Positions 1 to 8,253 of a stretch of 64,000 nt of DNA are shown piece after piece. The notes under the pieces are model-generated. The model made no database searches, was not told the DNA's origin, and saw nothing but the letters and a program-made list of their open reading frames with translations. The stretch's first letter is position 1, and every line of letters starts with the position of its first letter. Source of the stretch: GCA-2720865 sp047630275. GTDB lineage: Bacteria > Bdellovibrionota > Bacteriovoracia > Bacteriovoracales > Bacteriovoracaceae. The DNA lies in NCBI GenBank assembly GCA_047630275.1, contig JBLHVN010000001.1:1116001-1180000 (forward strand), written 5' to 3'. A program made the position numbers and the translations under genes.

Positions 1-1178
1 AATTCCGTGTTGTTGAGCCTTGATATGGAGTCTAAGTTATAAGAGCCAAAGATAGTCGATTTCTCATCAAAGACAATTGTCTTTGAATGGGTGGCCCAAG
101 TAGAGTCAGGATTTAAGACATCTTCATATTCATCTGTATAAGGACCATTCATTTGGTAAGCGTTAAAGTTCTTATGCCTTGAGAACTTCTCTAATTGCTT
201 ATCAAGGATGGGGTTAAGAAGCTTTGTATCGTTGTTTAAAAAAGAATTTGTCAGGATGTTAATCTTTACGCCCTTTTTTAAGACCTTTTTAATAAGCCTT
301 TTCGTATGGGAGAGTGCAATTAAGTAAGCCTGTTCTATGTCGATACTCTTTTTCGCCTCGAGGGACTTTTTTGCTACAAAGCTATTGATCAGCTTGACTC
401 GATTTCGGTAGGGAATAATAAGCCTTCTAAGTAAGACTGACCGAGAAGGAATGTCTGAGATAAACTCAACTTTATCACAAGTATGCATCAGCACTTCTTT
501 AGTTGCAGATTCATTTGCCACTAAGGCCTTCAACTTAAGGTCTTCAGCTTTTTCAGTTAAGAGGTCACTCCCTCTAAAAGAGGAAGATTTACCTTTAAAG
601 CGCTTTGCCATCTTAGAATAAAAGAAGGCCTCGAAGTTTTTAACAAGCTTTGAGGGGAGCTCCCCTTCAATTAGGATTTCTCTATCGACAAAGTTAAAGC
701 TTGATCCAAGTTCAAAGTAATAGTCTGAATTATTTCTTCCGCCAAGGATGGCCTTTTTACCATCGACGATAAGAAGCTTTCTATGGTTTCTGCCTAAATT
801 CTTTATGGGGCGGATCTTTTTCTTAAGGTTAAAGATCTTTAGATCAAAGGTCTTAGAAAGAAGAGCGAAGTCAGAATCATCATACTTAATATGATTCCCC
901 CCATCATAGAGGATGCGAACCCTCACCCCAGCTTTAACCTTCTTAGAAAGAGCCTGAAGGATAAGGCGGGAGGACTTTGACTTGTTAAGGATATAGGCCT
1001 CAAGGTCGATGGTGGACTTTGCTTTTTCGATGAGGTCAAGGCGCACTTGTAAGGCCTGAATACCAGAGTGCAGAACCTGAGCCTTATGGGGCTTGTCGAT
1101 CTTAAAGTAAAAAGGTGACCGAGCGCCTAGGGCCCTGTAAGAAGTGGCGAATAATAAAAGGATAAAAAGAAGCCTCAT
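1..1178 (-). CDS. Phospholipase D / cardiolipin synthase-like protein (3' end cut by window)
   Basis: Read directly from the minus strand; open from the ATG at 1178 to the window edge with no stop, so the C-terminus lies outside. An N-terminal signal peptide (MRLLFILLLFATSYRALGA) is followed by two PLD catalytic HxKxxxxD motifs: HRKLLIVD in the first half and HSKTIVFD near the cut end, each followed by the usual G-S/G-x-N pattern. Members of this superfamily are phosphodiesterases acting on phospholipids (phospholipase D, cardiolipin synthase) or nucleic acids. Export points to envelope lipid or an extracellular substrate, which could suit attack on other cells, but the substrate cannot be told. 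Its start codon lies within a hairpin described separately. Confidence 0.85.
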   Translation of the reverse strand, partial: MRLLFILLLFATSYRALGARSPFYFKIDKPHKAQVLHSGIQALQVRLDLIEKAKSTIDLEAYILNKSKSSRLILQALSKKVKAGVRVRILYDGGNHIKYDDSDFALLSKTFDLKIFNLKKKIRPIKNLGRNHRKLLIVDGKKAILGGRNNSDYYFELGSSFNFVDREILIEGELPSKLVKNFEAFFYSKMAKRFKGKSSSFRGSDLLTEKAEDLKLKALVANESATKEVLMHTCDKVEFISDIPSRSVLLRRLIIPYRNRVKLINSFVAKKSLEAKKSIDIEQAYLIALSHTKRLIKKVLKKGVKINILTNSFLNNDTKLLNPILDKQLEKFSRHKNFNAYQMNGPYTDEYEDVLNPDSTWATHSKTIVFDEKSTIFGSYNLDSISRLNNTE

Positions 1179-1206
1179 AGAGTTAAACTAGCTCGATTAT
1201 GAGGCT
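1171..1206 (-). terminator. 9-bp hairpin with T-rich tail overlapping the PLD start codon
   Basis: Perfect inverted repeat AGCCTCATA / TATGAGGCT (1171-1179 and 1198-1206). Read on the minus strand the 3' arm contains the ATG of the PLD gene and is followed by TCTTTTTATC. It can act as an intrinsic terminator for the upstream operon and also bury the downstream start codon. Confidence 0.55.
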
Positions 1207-1236
1207 TTTGAGAAGGTCATTGTAAAAAGGTAAAGA

Positions 1237-1467
1237 CTATTCTTCTTCGCTTTCGCTAGATTCTTCGTCAATGGCCTGTTTCTTAGCCTCTTCGACCGCC
1301 TCTTCCTGAGCTTCTTTTTTAGCCTCTTCAATCTCTTCTTCAGCTAGCTCTTCGGCTAGGTCTGAGGAGCCTGCATCACCTTCATAAGATCCACCGCCCC
1401 CGCCAGAAGCATTAGCAACAGAAACCGTTAAAAGAAACATAGTGAACAGAGAAATAAGTACTTTCAT
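1237..1467 (-). CDS. Small acidic secreted protein
   Basis: A 76-residue protein with a clear signal peptide (cleavage near VANA-SGG), a Gly-rich stretch, then a Glu-rich helix-forming segment (about residues 35-76: EELAEEEIEEAKKEAQEE and similar) likely to be a charged single helix or coiled coil. A good ribosome-binding site (GAGGATTAT before ATG) and a 12-nt gap to the outer-membrane protein upstream place it last in a minus-strand operon. No family is recognised. It could be a periplasmic or envelope filler, or a cation-binding peptide. Confidence 0.7.
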   Translation of the reverse strand: MKVLISLFTMFLLTVSVANASGGGGGSYEGDAGSSDLAEELAEEEIEEAKKEAQEEAVEEAKKQAIDEESSESEEE

Positions 1468-1479
1468 ATAATCCTCATT

Positions 1480-2577
1480 TTAAAAGGTCAGCCTAAGGCC
1501 GAGCTTGATGATTTCGTTGGCGTTATCATCAGATTTTCTATTTGATTTTAGCCCTTGATAGTCATATCCAGCAAGGACTTGGTATTGAGATTGCTTGCCA
1601 AAGGGGATTTCTATTTGATTATAGAAACTTACGATCCTGGCCTCTAAAAGAGGGGAGACCCCTGTGGTATCAACAGTGTCAACTAATTGAGTCTTATAGT
1701 CCCTAATCTTATTTGAAAAGCGGCTACTTATATTAAAGTATTGAAAGGAGTGCCTGATATCTACTTGATAAAAAAGGCCCCTATAAGTTCTTCCATCTTC
1801 TGCGGCGTCTTTATTTTGGGCAAAGCCAAGTTCTGGAGTGATTTTGAATTTTCCATGAGTAAAAGAGTAATAGGCCTCAGCTTCATAAGTATGAATGGTT
1901 TCAACTTTAGTGCTAACTTGATTACCCGTAGAGTTGAGGGCCCTTTTCTCTTTATAGATCTTATTAGTATAATTTAAGTTTAGCCCGATGATATTTTTCT
2001 TATTCATCTTATACTTTTGAGAGATCTTCCCTGAAAGGCGAAGGTTATCATCCTTGAGAGGAAGTGGGTCATTAGGATTACTAGGTTCCAAGTAATTTTG
2101 AAGTTTAACTCCTAAGTTAAAACCTAAGGCGTACTTCTTAAAGATATCTTTAGAAGCACCTCCATCAAGAGAAAAGGAATAGTTCTTAGAGTCTTCAATC
2201 TGTTGGTCTTCGTTAGTAAAGATAGACTTCATATAACTGGCGTTAAAGCTTCCTGAGTAGATAAGCCCACGCTTGGGGAGGTAGAGGCCAATTAGGGTAT
2301 TGCTCACACTTAGTGACCTGATCTTCTCAGAAAGAGAAGGAGTGTACTCTAGATCAATGGATGGAAGGTCTAAGAGAATGACTTTTTTCATGGGTTTGAA
2401 CTTAAGCTTTGTCTTGGCCTGCATCTTTTGACTATAGACATTTTTCTTAACAGGATTGCTTATCTTATCGATATTAGAATTATTCTGCCCCATAAACTCA
2501 AAGCTATAGGGGATAGGCTTCTTTGCCTGTGCTTGTCCCGCCATTAGAAAAAGACCTAAACCAAATAGTAACTTCAT
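1480..2577 (-). CDS. Predicted outer-membrane beta-barrel protein
   Basis: About 365 residues: signal peptide (MKLLFGLGLFLMAGQAQA), then many short alternating polar/aromatic strands and a terminal Phe (LGLRLTF), the usual C-terminal signature of an outer-membrane barrel. The start at 2577 is chosen over an upstream in-frame ATG at 2595 because its ATG overlaps the TGA of the DUF547 gene (ATGA), a standard coupling arrangement, and it yields a clean signal peptide. Function unknown. Co-expression with the DUF547 lipoprotein suggests a shared envelope role. Confidence 0.75.
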   Translation of the reverse strand: MKLLFGLGLFLMAGQAQAKKPIPYSFEFMGQNNSNIDKISNPVKKNVYSQKMQAKTKLKFKPMKKVILLDLPSIDLEYTPSLSEKIRSLSVSNTLIGLYLPKRGLIYSGSFNASYMKSIFTNEDQQIEDSKNYSFSLDGGASKDIFKKYALGFNLGVKLQNYLEPSNPNDPLPLKDDNLRLSGKISQKYKMNKKNIIGLNLNYTNKIYKEKRALNSTGNQVSTKVETIHTYEAEAYYSFTHGKFKITPELGFAQNKDAAEDGRTYRGLFYQVDIRHSFQYFNISSRFSNKIRDYKTQLVDTVDTTGVSPLLEARIVSFYNQIEIPFGKQSQYQVLAGYDYQGLKSNRKSDDNANEIIKLGLRLTF

Positions 2578-3509
2578 AACTTGTTCAAGCTCCAATCGTA
2601 GTTAACATAATCAATATTATCTCTATTAAACTCGGTTTCGTCAGAAGTATTTCTTTTTATAAATTCTTCAATAAATTCTTCGTCAGTGTCAAAGTTCCTC
2701 GTTCTTGCTATATCAGATACAAAATCGTCTATATACCATTCAAAGATCTTGCTCAAGAAACTTGTCCCTGAGTTGTTATTCAACATCCTAGGCAGCCTGA
2801 GACCGGCCCTCGTGATAAAACTTAACTGAGACTCAAGATTTACACTATCAAAAGGCAAATGAAGAAGAACCGGACAACCTGCGCTGGCGCAGATTACTGC
2901 AAAGTGAATTCTTGCATCTTCAAAATTTGTTAACTCGGCAATCTTTTCTTTTTCAATATTATCTAAGCTTAGTTTTTCCTCGCCTATAAAATAGCCAAAG
3001 TTTTCACTATCACTAAAAGCCTTAAAGGAATCAACCCCTCCAAGGTTGGCGATTGAATCGATCAATCCTTCACAAGAGTTTTGTAACACGATATCGATGG
3101 CCAAGAAATTATAGGCATTGATAAGATTGGCAACTTGTTCGTTCTTTGAAAGGGAATTAAGGTCTAGGCGCTTTAGATGACCAAGGATAGAGTTCCTAAG
3201 GGCCTTTGATTCAGGGCTTTCTTTATCTTCTAATAATGAGGCGTAATCAACTCGAGTATCGTAATTGGGATTGGTTTCATAGTCTAATTGAAGAGGTAGG
3301 ACTGATCCATCGCTAGCGAAAACGCTTGATTTAAAGAAGCTCTTGAAGTTTTCATTTAGGGTGGAGAAGGTCTTAAAAGGTCCGTTCACATCCTCTTTGG
3401 CGCAAACTAAAAGATTTGACGTTAATGCTCCATTAAGGGGAGGAAGTTCTGCTAATTGATAGCATCCGCTTAATAAAAGAATAGAGAAAATTAATAAATA
3501 CTTACTCAT
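2574..3509 (-). CDS. DUF547 lipoprotein
   Basis: Starts at 3509 (SD AAGAGGG 6-7 nt upstream) with a lipoprotein signal ending in LLLSGC. The mature part shows the DUF547 hallmarks: INAYNFLAID, an HFAVICASAGCP segment, an ARxHFA context and a C-terminal EWYIDDF motif. DUF547 proteins have a papain-like look (conserved Cys, His and Asn/Asp), but no reaction is established for bacterial members. This is one of three paralogues in the window (also at 8253 and 20396). It leads an operon with the barrel protein and the acidic protein. Confidence 0.85.
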   Translation of the reverse strand: MSKYLLIFSILLLSGCYQLAELPPLNGALTSNLLVCAKEDVNGPFKTFSTLNENFKSFFKSSVFASDGSVLPLQLDYETNPNYDTRVDYASLLEDKESPESKALRNSILGHLKRLDLNSLSKNEQVANLINAYNFLAIDIVLQNSCEGLIDSIANLGGVDSFKAFSDSENFGYFIGEEKLSLDNIEKEKIAELTNFEDARIHFAVICASAGCPVLLHLPFDSVNLESQLSFITRAGLRLPRMLNNNSGTSFLSKIFEWYIDDFVSDIARTRNFDTDEEFIEEFIKRNTSDETEFNRDNIDYVNYDWSLNKL

Positions 3510-3528
3510 GACAAATCCCTCTTGACCT

Positions 3529-3557
3529 ATGCTATGATTTCTTTGTAAATATGTTAA
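3529..3557 (-). promoter_or_regulatory. Sigma-70-type promoter for the DUF547/barrel operon
   Basis: On the minus strand TTAACA (3557-3552), a 17-nt spacer and TAGCAT (3534-3529), about 20 nt upstream of the ATG at 3509. Confidence 0.5.
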
Positions 3558-3631
3558 CAAATATAACTTGGCCATAGATTAGTGTCACGTTTAGAGATTT
3601 TGTTACACATAAGTTATACCTTGGAGGGTTT

Positions 3632-4282
3632 ATGAAGATTTTTCTCATTGCAGCATTTTTACTCCCAGCCCTGGCAAATGCCTCTGGAAGTAAAACAAAA
3701 AAGTTCTTAATCACGATTACAAACCTAACGAAAGCTCAGGTTTTAACTATGCCAGTTGTGGCCTTGCACAGCCCTAGCTCACCCCTTTTTGAAGTAGGAA
3801 AGCCTGCTAGCCCGGGACTAACCTTGCTTGCGGAAGATGGGGGAACTGACGTTCTAGAAGACGAGCTTCGCGCCCTTGGAAGAAGCAGAGTTGATAACTA
3901 TGTAACGGGGGATAAAAATATTAGGCCAGGTCAATCAGTAGAGGTAATGATCAAGACTAAGAATGCTTCAAAGCTAAAATTAAGTCTTGTGGCCATGTTA
4001 GCTACCACTAATGATGCCTTTGTTTCGGCCATGAATATTAGGCTTCCCTCTAGGCTTAAGGAACTGGATCTAAAAGCATATGATGCTGGAACTGAGTTTA
4101 ATAGTGAGTCATGTGAAAAAGTTCCAGGGCCTCCATGCGGAAGTCACGGTGCTAGAGATACAGCAAACGCAGAAGGAGTAGTAACCGAGTTTAAAGGTCT
4201 AACAGGTAGCGGAGATATTGATCTTGAGACCTATGGTTTTGAAGGGGCTCCAGCTAAGATTAGAATCGAATTAGTTAAATAA
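3632..4282 (+). CDS. Spondin-domain secreted protein
   Basis: 216 residues with a signal peptide (to LANA). The body matches the Spondin_N pattern: a TITNLTKAQ strand, VVALHSPSSPLFEVG, PASPGLTLLAEDGG, IRPGQSVEV, LSLVAMLATTNDAFV, then LPSRL and YDAGTEFNSE. In animals this beta-sandwich fold is found in adhesion proteins; bacterial copies are secreted or surface proteins of unclear function. SD GGAGG lies upstream of the ATG. The gene is monocistronic and closed by an intrinsic terminator. A surface-adhesion role is an inference from the fold only. Confidence 0.85.
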   Translation: MKIFLIAAFLLPALANASGSKTKKFLITITNLTKAQVLTMPVVALHSPSSPLFEVGKPASPGLTLLAEDGGTDVLEDELRALGRSRVDNYVTGDKNIRPGQSVEVMIKTKNASKLKLSLVAMLATTNDAFVSAMNIRLPSRLKELDLKAYDAGTEFNSESCEKVPGPPCGSHGARDTANAEGVVTEFKGLTGSGDIDLETYGFEGAPAKIRIELVK

Positions 4283-4291
4283 AAATAAAAT

Positions 4292-4316
4292 AGGTCCAGT
4301 TCACCCTGGACCTTTT
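4292..4316 (+). terminator. Intrinsic terminator after the spondin gene
   Basis: 8-bp stem AGGTCCAG / CTGGACCT with a 6-nt loop, followed by TTTT. Confidence 0.85.
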
Positions 4317-4332
4317 ATCTACATTTGCCTCT

Positions 4333-4360
4333 TTGAACCTGTTCTTATCGGGTTTATAAT
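4333..4360 (+). promoter_or_regulatory. Promoter giving a probable leaderless mRNA for the HD-GYP gene
   Basis: TTGAAC (4333-4338), 16-nt spacer, TATAAT (4355-4360). The ATG at 4368 lies 7 nt beyond the -10 box, where transcription should start. No Shine-Dalgarno sequence is present. Confidence 0.65.
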
Positions 4361-4367
4361 AGTGCCT

Positions 4368-5339
4368 ATGTCTGAAGTAGATACCCGTACTCATATTGAT
4401 ATTTCGCTCAATATCTTAAAGCGCTTTAATAGGGCCTTGAGTTTTGATATTTATATTCAAAGAACTGAAACCTCTTATACAAAGATCTTTAAAAAAGGCG
4501 ACCTGATCGATTGGGATAGGGTGGCCCTTTATGAAGATAAAGGAATCACTCACTTTTATCTAACTGCAAAGGATTATGAAGTTTATGGACTCTTTGTTGA
4601 GCGCCTTGGGGATCAGCTCGTAGGAAATAGTAAGAAGTTTTCTAATTCAGAGGCGAGAGAACTCCTCAGAGACTTAGCCCAGTTCACAGTCCATGAGATG
4701 ATCGATAAGTTAAACATCGATGAACGCGCCATTTATAACGCGACTAATGTGGTTGAAGGCTGTTTAGATATTCTAGATAAAGATCCTAAAGGAATCTTAG
4801 GCATCATGAGCATGCTCTCTAACCAGCCTTATATTATGAAACACTCAGTGATGGTAAGCATCTTTTCTGTCTTATTGGCTAAGGCCCATGGAATAAACTC
4901 AGAAACAAACCTAACGGTTATAGGACTCGGGGCTTTTCTTCACGACGTAGGGGTTAGTCAATTGACCTTTGATCCTGAAGATGAAGATCAGTTAACTCCG
5001 GAGCAGAGAAAAGAGATGAACCGTCACCCTGAAGTTGGGCGTCAACTCTTAGATAGAATTAGAGGAATTAGATCTGAAGTCTTACAGATTGTTGTTCAAC
5101 ATCATGAACAACCAAATGGAGCAGGCTACCCAAATGGGTTAAGAGATAATGATATCTACCCCCCAGCTAAGATTGTCTCCATCGCTGATACCTTTAGCTC
5201 ACTGATTACAAAACGATCCTATCGCGAGGGCTTTACCGTAAGTGAAGCTATCAATATTATGAGAGAGAGCACGGGAAAGTTTGATAAAGGACTTCTTGAT
5301 CAATTCGCGCAAATTGTTCTACCTAAAAAAGCTTCTTAA
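4368..5339 (+). CDS. HD-GYP domain protein with altered metal/active-site motifs
   Basis: About 323 residues: an N-terminal 120-residue region without recognised motif, then an HD-GYP-type phosphohydrolase domain. The pattern HDVG, RHPEVG, HHEQPNGAGYP and IADTFSSL follows HD-GYP order. However, the usual HDxGK is HDVGV and HHExxDGxGYP has Asn in place of Asp. HD-GYP domains hydrolyse cyclic di-GMP; the loss of Lys and Asp raises the possibility of altered activity or a sensor role, although GYP itself is intact. Start: GTG at 4362 or ATG at 4368; ATG is preferred because of the promoter position. The 3' end overlaps the convergent glycosyltransferase by 21 bp. Confidence 0.85.
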   Translation: MSEVDTRTHIDISLNILKRFNRALSFDIYIQRTETSYTKIFKKGDLIDWDRVALYEDKGITHFYLTAKDYEVYGLFVERLGDQLVGNSKKFSNSEARELLRDLAQFTVHEMIDKLNIDERAIYNATNVVEGCLDILDKDPKGILGIMSMLSNQPYIMKHSVMVSIFSVLLAKAHGINSETNLTVIGLGAFLHDVGVSQLTFDPEDEDQLTPEQRKEMNRHPEVGRQLLDRIRGIRSEVLQIVVQHHEQPNGAGYPNGLRDNDIYPPAKIVSIADTFSSLITKRSYREGFTVSEAINIMRESTGKFDKGLLDQFAQIVLPKKAS

Positions 5340-6029
5340 CCTAAGATAAAAGATCAGACCTAAGATCTTATAGCCAGCCTTAACGGTTCCTTTTAAAGTC
5401 CCTGTGATCTTACTAATACCAATTCTTTTCTTATAACCAACAGAGACTTCAGAAATTTTAAGCTTATGAATCAAGGCTTTGATCTGCATCTCAACGGTCC
5501 AGCCAAAGTCCCTGTCTTTCATTTGAATTTCTAAGAGGGCCTTTGTTCTTATGGCGCGAAAAGGACCTAGGTCAGTAAAGGAAGGGCCTTTAAAGAAAAG
5601 CCTCATTAAGCTCGTGGCCAGCCAGTTTCCAAAAATAGCTTGAGGAAGTAGGGCACCTGGTTCAGCTCCGCCCCTAGTCCTACTACCTATGACTAAGTCA
5701 TATCCCTTATCCACTTCCTCTAAGATCATGCTTAACTCTGAAGGAAAATCTGAATAGTCTCCATCGACAAAAGCGATGATGGAAGGATTAAAGCTTAATG
5801 CAGACTTAATCCCCGTAAGGCAGGCTTGCCCATAGCCCATGGTTTCCTCTAAGGTGACTTTAGCCCCGTGCCTGATGGCCACTGCTGCAGTCTCATCAGT
5901 GCTGTTATTATTGACCACGATAATGGCCTTTAAGCGCTCCTTAGGCAGGTCATCTAGAACATAAGAAATCGAAGCCTCTTCATTATGGGCCGGGATGATG
6001 ATAACTGTATCTGCTTCTGGTCTATTCAA
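5319..6029 (-). CDS. Family 2 glycosyltransferase (polyprenyl-phosphate sugar synthase type)
   Basis: 236 residues, a GT-A fold of the dolichyl-phosphate-mannose/glucose synthase type: IIIPAHNEEASI, VNNNSTDET, the DxD metal site in VDGDYSD, and IGSRTRGGAEPGAL with acceptor-side residues. There is no large C-terminal membrane domain, only a short hydrophobic stretch (IFYLRLRSFF). It begins with TTG at 6029 behind AGGA. The divergent neighbour, only 24 bp away, is a GT-C enzyme of a class that often uses polyprenyl-phosphate sugars. The pair may therefore make and use one lipid-linked sugar (inference). Confidence 0.85.
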   Translation of the reverse strand: MNRPEADTVIIIPAHNEEASISYVLDDLPKERLKAIIVVNNNSTDETAAVAIRHGAKVTLEETMGYGQACLTGIKSALSFNPSIIAFVDGDYSDFPSELSMILEEVDKGYDLVIGSRTRGGAEPGALLPQAIFGNWLATSLMRLFFKGPSFTDLGPFRAIRTKALLEIQMKDRDFGWTVEMQIKALIHKLKISEVSVGYKKRIGISKITGTLKGTVKAGYKILGLIFYLRLRSFFR

Positions 6030-6053
6030 GTTTAATCCTGTTAAAATAATAAG

Positions 6054-7355
6054 GTGAGCACTTCTAACATAATTTTATTTCTTTGGCCTCTAACTTGTGC
6101 CGCTCTCAGCGCTCTTGGTATCATTTTTAAAAGCCCAGGCCCTCATTACGAAGGAGGAGCCTATTATATATTCTTAAGCTTCTTTATGTTAGGGCTAAGC
6201 CTGTATTGTCAGAAAAAAGAATGGCTTAAAGAGTTCAACCTTCCTCTTGGAAGTTTTATCTTTGGGGTCTTGATTATTCTTTTTAGTGAGCCTCTTTATG
6301 AAAACGATCACTACCGTTACTTATGGGAGGGAAATGCTTTCTTAAGAGGGGAGAACCCTTATTTACACGCTCCGAATAGCCCTCTTTTAGATCATCTTAA
6401 ATTTGTTGGAAGAGAGCGTATTGGCTTTGATCACTTAACAACAGTTTATCCTCCTCTTGGCATTATCTTCTTTGGGCTTGGAGGGATCTTTGGGCTAGAA
6501 ATAGGACTAAGAGTCCTTATGGTTCTTAATGCAGTACTGGTTTATTTTTGCTTTTTAAAACTAAAAGAGCATACCAGACCCTGGATGCTTGTGGCCCTCT
6601 TTCCCTTTTTTATAAAAGAGTTCATTCAGGCCATTCATATCGACCTCTTAGCAGCTTTTTTCTTTTTATTGTTCTTAATGGAGAAAAACGGTAACTTTCA
6701 AAAAAGAGTGGTCTTTGTTTTTCTCTCTATTTGGACCAAGGTCTTAGGTGTTGCGGCCCTTCCTTTTCTTTTATTTTTAGAACTTAAGAATAAAAAAGAC
6801 CTCTTAAAGAGGATCTTCCCCATCATCGCCACGGCCATTTCCCTTCCTCTTTTTTTAGAATGGCTAGTTGGGCTTTCAAGTTTAATGGGTGTTAAAGAAT
6901 TTACTATCGACTGGGTTTGGAACCCCGGGTTTTACTCGGTTCTCACAAGAGTCTTCAATCTTTTAGATGAGGAGGCGAGGATCTTAACCGGACAGTTCTA
7001 TGGCGCCTACCTTTTAATCCTGACGGGAGTTTGTCTTTTTAGCCTCTTTAAAAATAGATGCAGGCTTTCAAAAGATTTTTGCTTAAAGCTTTTTTATCTC
7101 ATCTTTGCCGGTCTTATGTTCTTCACTCCGGTTTATAACGGTTGGTACGCTATTTGGTTTGTTTTTCCTGCTTTATTATTAAGGTTAAATACGGGAGTGA
7201 TCTACGGAGTGATTTCAGCTTTTTGTTATACTCATTATGGCTTTGAAGAATATCATTATCTAGGTGAGTTTCTCACTCATATGTGGTTTCCCTTATCGGT
7301 AATAGAAATTATTCGGTGGAAGAGCAACTTGCCCCTCCAAGAACGCAGAACTTAG
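6054..7355 (+). CDS. GT-C family (GT87/GT39-like) polytopic glycosyltransferase
   Basis: 433 residues with about ten hydrophobic segments. The loop after the first membrane helices reads ENDHYRYLWEGNAFLRGENPY, the acidic/PY motif typical of GT-C transferases that take polyprenyl-phosphate sugars. VYPPLG and YNGWYAIWFVFP further on also fit. It likely transfers a sugar on the periplasmic side, with donor from the adjacent family 2 enzyme (inference). The start is GTG at 6054; a TAAAAT box ends 6 nt upstream, suggesting a leaderless message. Its 3' end overlaps the convergent radical SAM gene by 47 bp. Confidence 0.75.
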   Translation: MSTSNIILFLWPLTCAALSALGIIFKSPGPHYEGGAYYIFLSFFMLGLSLYCQKKEWLKEFNLPLGSFIFGVLIILFSEPLYENDHYRYLWEGNAFLRGENPYLHAPNSPLLDHLKFVGRERIGFDHLTTVYPPLGIIFFGLGGIFGLEIGLRVLMVLNAVLVYFCFLKLKEHTRPWMLVALFPFFIKEFIQAIHIDLLAAFFFLLFLMEKNGNFQKRVVFVFLSIWTKVLGVAALPFLLFLELKNKKDLLKRIFPIIATAISLPLFLEWLVGLSSLMGVKEFTIDWVWNPGFYSVLTRVFNLLDEEARILTGQFYGAYLLILTGVCLFSLFKNRCRLSKDFCLKLFYLIFAGLMFFTPVYNGWYAIWFVFPALLLRLNTGVIYGVISAFCYTHYGFEEYHYLGEFLTHMWFPLSVIEIIRWKSNLPLQERRT

Positions 7356-8253
7356 CGCAAAAGGGATGATTCAAATAAACCGGTTTAAAGGACTCTTCTA
7401 AAGTCGATCCCATATTAAACTCTTCATCATAAGCTAAAAGAGTGCAGGCCTGAACCTGAGCTTTCTCACTTCCTTTTTTCTTTACGATCATTCTCTCACT
7501 TGAACACATCTGCATGGCCGGAGTCTTTTTGAGAATACCCCAACAATCAACAGTGATCTCAGGAACATCTTCCATGGCGTCCATCTCAGGAAAGATGACG
7601 AGATTAGATGACGTTAAGTTTAAATCAATTCCTGATTCATTAAGAAGGTTCTGATAACCTTGTCTTGCCTCATCCATTGATTCTGAAGTTAGGCTTCTTC
7701 CTGCAATTGAGAGGTGAAAGCCTTGGTCATAAAGCCACTTAATCGCCTTCATGGTTGGTTCAAAGGTTCCAATACCGCGCTCATTCTCATGAACTTCACT
7801 TGTATAATGATCTAGTGAAACCCTAAGGCTTAAAAGATCGTTATACTTTTCTTTTAAGTCTAAGAACTTCTTTTCAGACCTTAGGATGACTTTATAAGCA
7901 TTGGTAAGAACTAAGGCTCCTAAAGAGCGCTTAAAGGTTTCTTCAAGGATCTCAAACATATGTGGATTGATAAAAGGCTCGCCGCCAGTAAAGCCAATCC
8001 TTTGAACTTTTATTTTGTTATTCTTATTAAGCTTAACTTCTTCAAGAAAAGGAATGACGTCTGATTGCTCTAAATAGACCAAGCGGTCATTAGTAGGAGA
8101 GGATTCAATATAGCAATTAGCACATTTTAAATTGCAAAGTGTTCCCGTATTAAACCAAAGAGTCTCCATGGATTCCATGGGGACAAAGGCCCGTTTTTCA
8201 CCTTTAGCAGTGATAAGCCTATCTTTAAATTTACTAGGGGAGAGTATCGTCAT
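7309..8253 (-). CDS. Radical SAM protein with SPASM-like C-terminus, in the arsM operon
   Basis: About 314 residues. The radical SAM cluster motif is CNLKCANC (CxxxCxxC), followed by GFTGGEP, which binds S-adenosylmethionine. Several later Cys residues (DCWG, MQMCSS, VQACT, PFCAKFC, ASC) suggest auxiliary iron-sulfur clusters as in SPASM/twitch enzymes. The start at 8253 is chosen because its ATG overlaps the DUF547 stop (TAATG). It is third in the arsM-DUF547-rSAM operon, so it may act on the methylated arsenical, as radical SAM enzymes do in arsenosugar biosynthesis. That assignment is inferred from context; the sequence does not closely match what I recall of ArsS. Confidence 0.8.
   Translation of the reverse strand: MTILSPSKFKDRLITAKGEKRAFVPMESMETLWFNTGTLCNLKCANCYIESSPTNDRLVYLEQSDVIPFLEEVKLNKNNKIKVQRIGFTGGEPFINPHMFEILEETFKRSLGALVLTNAYKVILRSEKKFLDLKEKYNDLLSLRVSLDHYTSEVHENERGIGTFEPTMKAIKWLYDQGFHLSIAGRSLTSESMDEARQGYQNLLNESGIDLNLTSSNLVIFPEMDAMEDVPEITVDCWGILKKTPAMQMCSSERMIVKKKGSEKAQVQACTLLAYDEEFNMGSTLEESFKPVYLNHPFCAKFCVLGGASCSSTE

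Noticed and set aside
1741..1977. Plus-strand open frame of 78 codons
   Set aside because: Antisense shadow of the outer-membrane protein gene, without ribosome-binding site.
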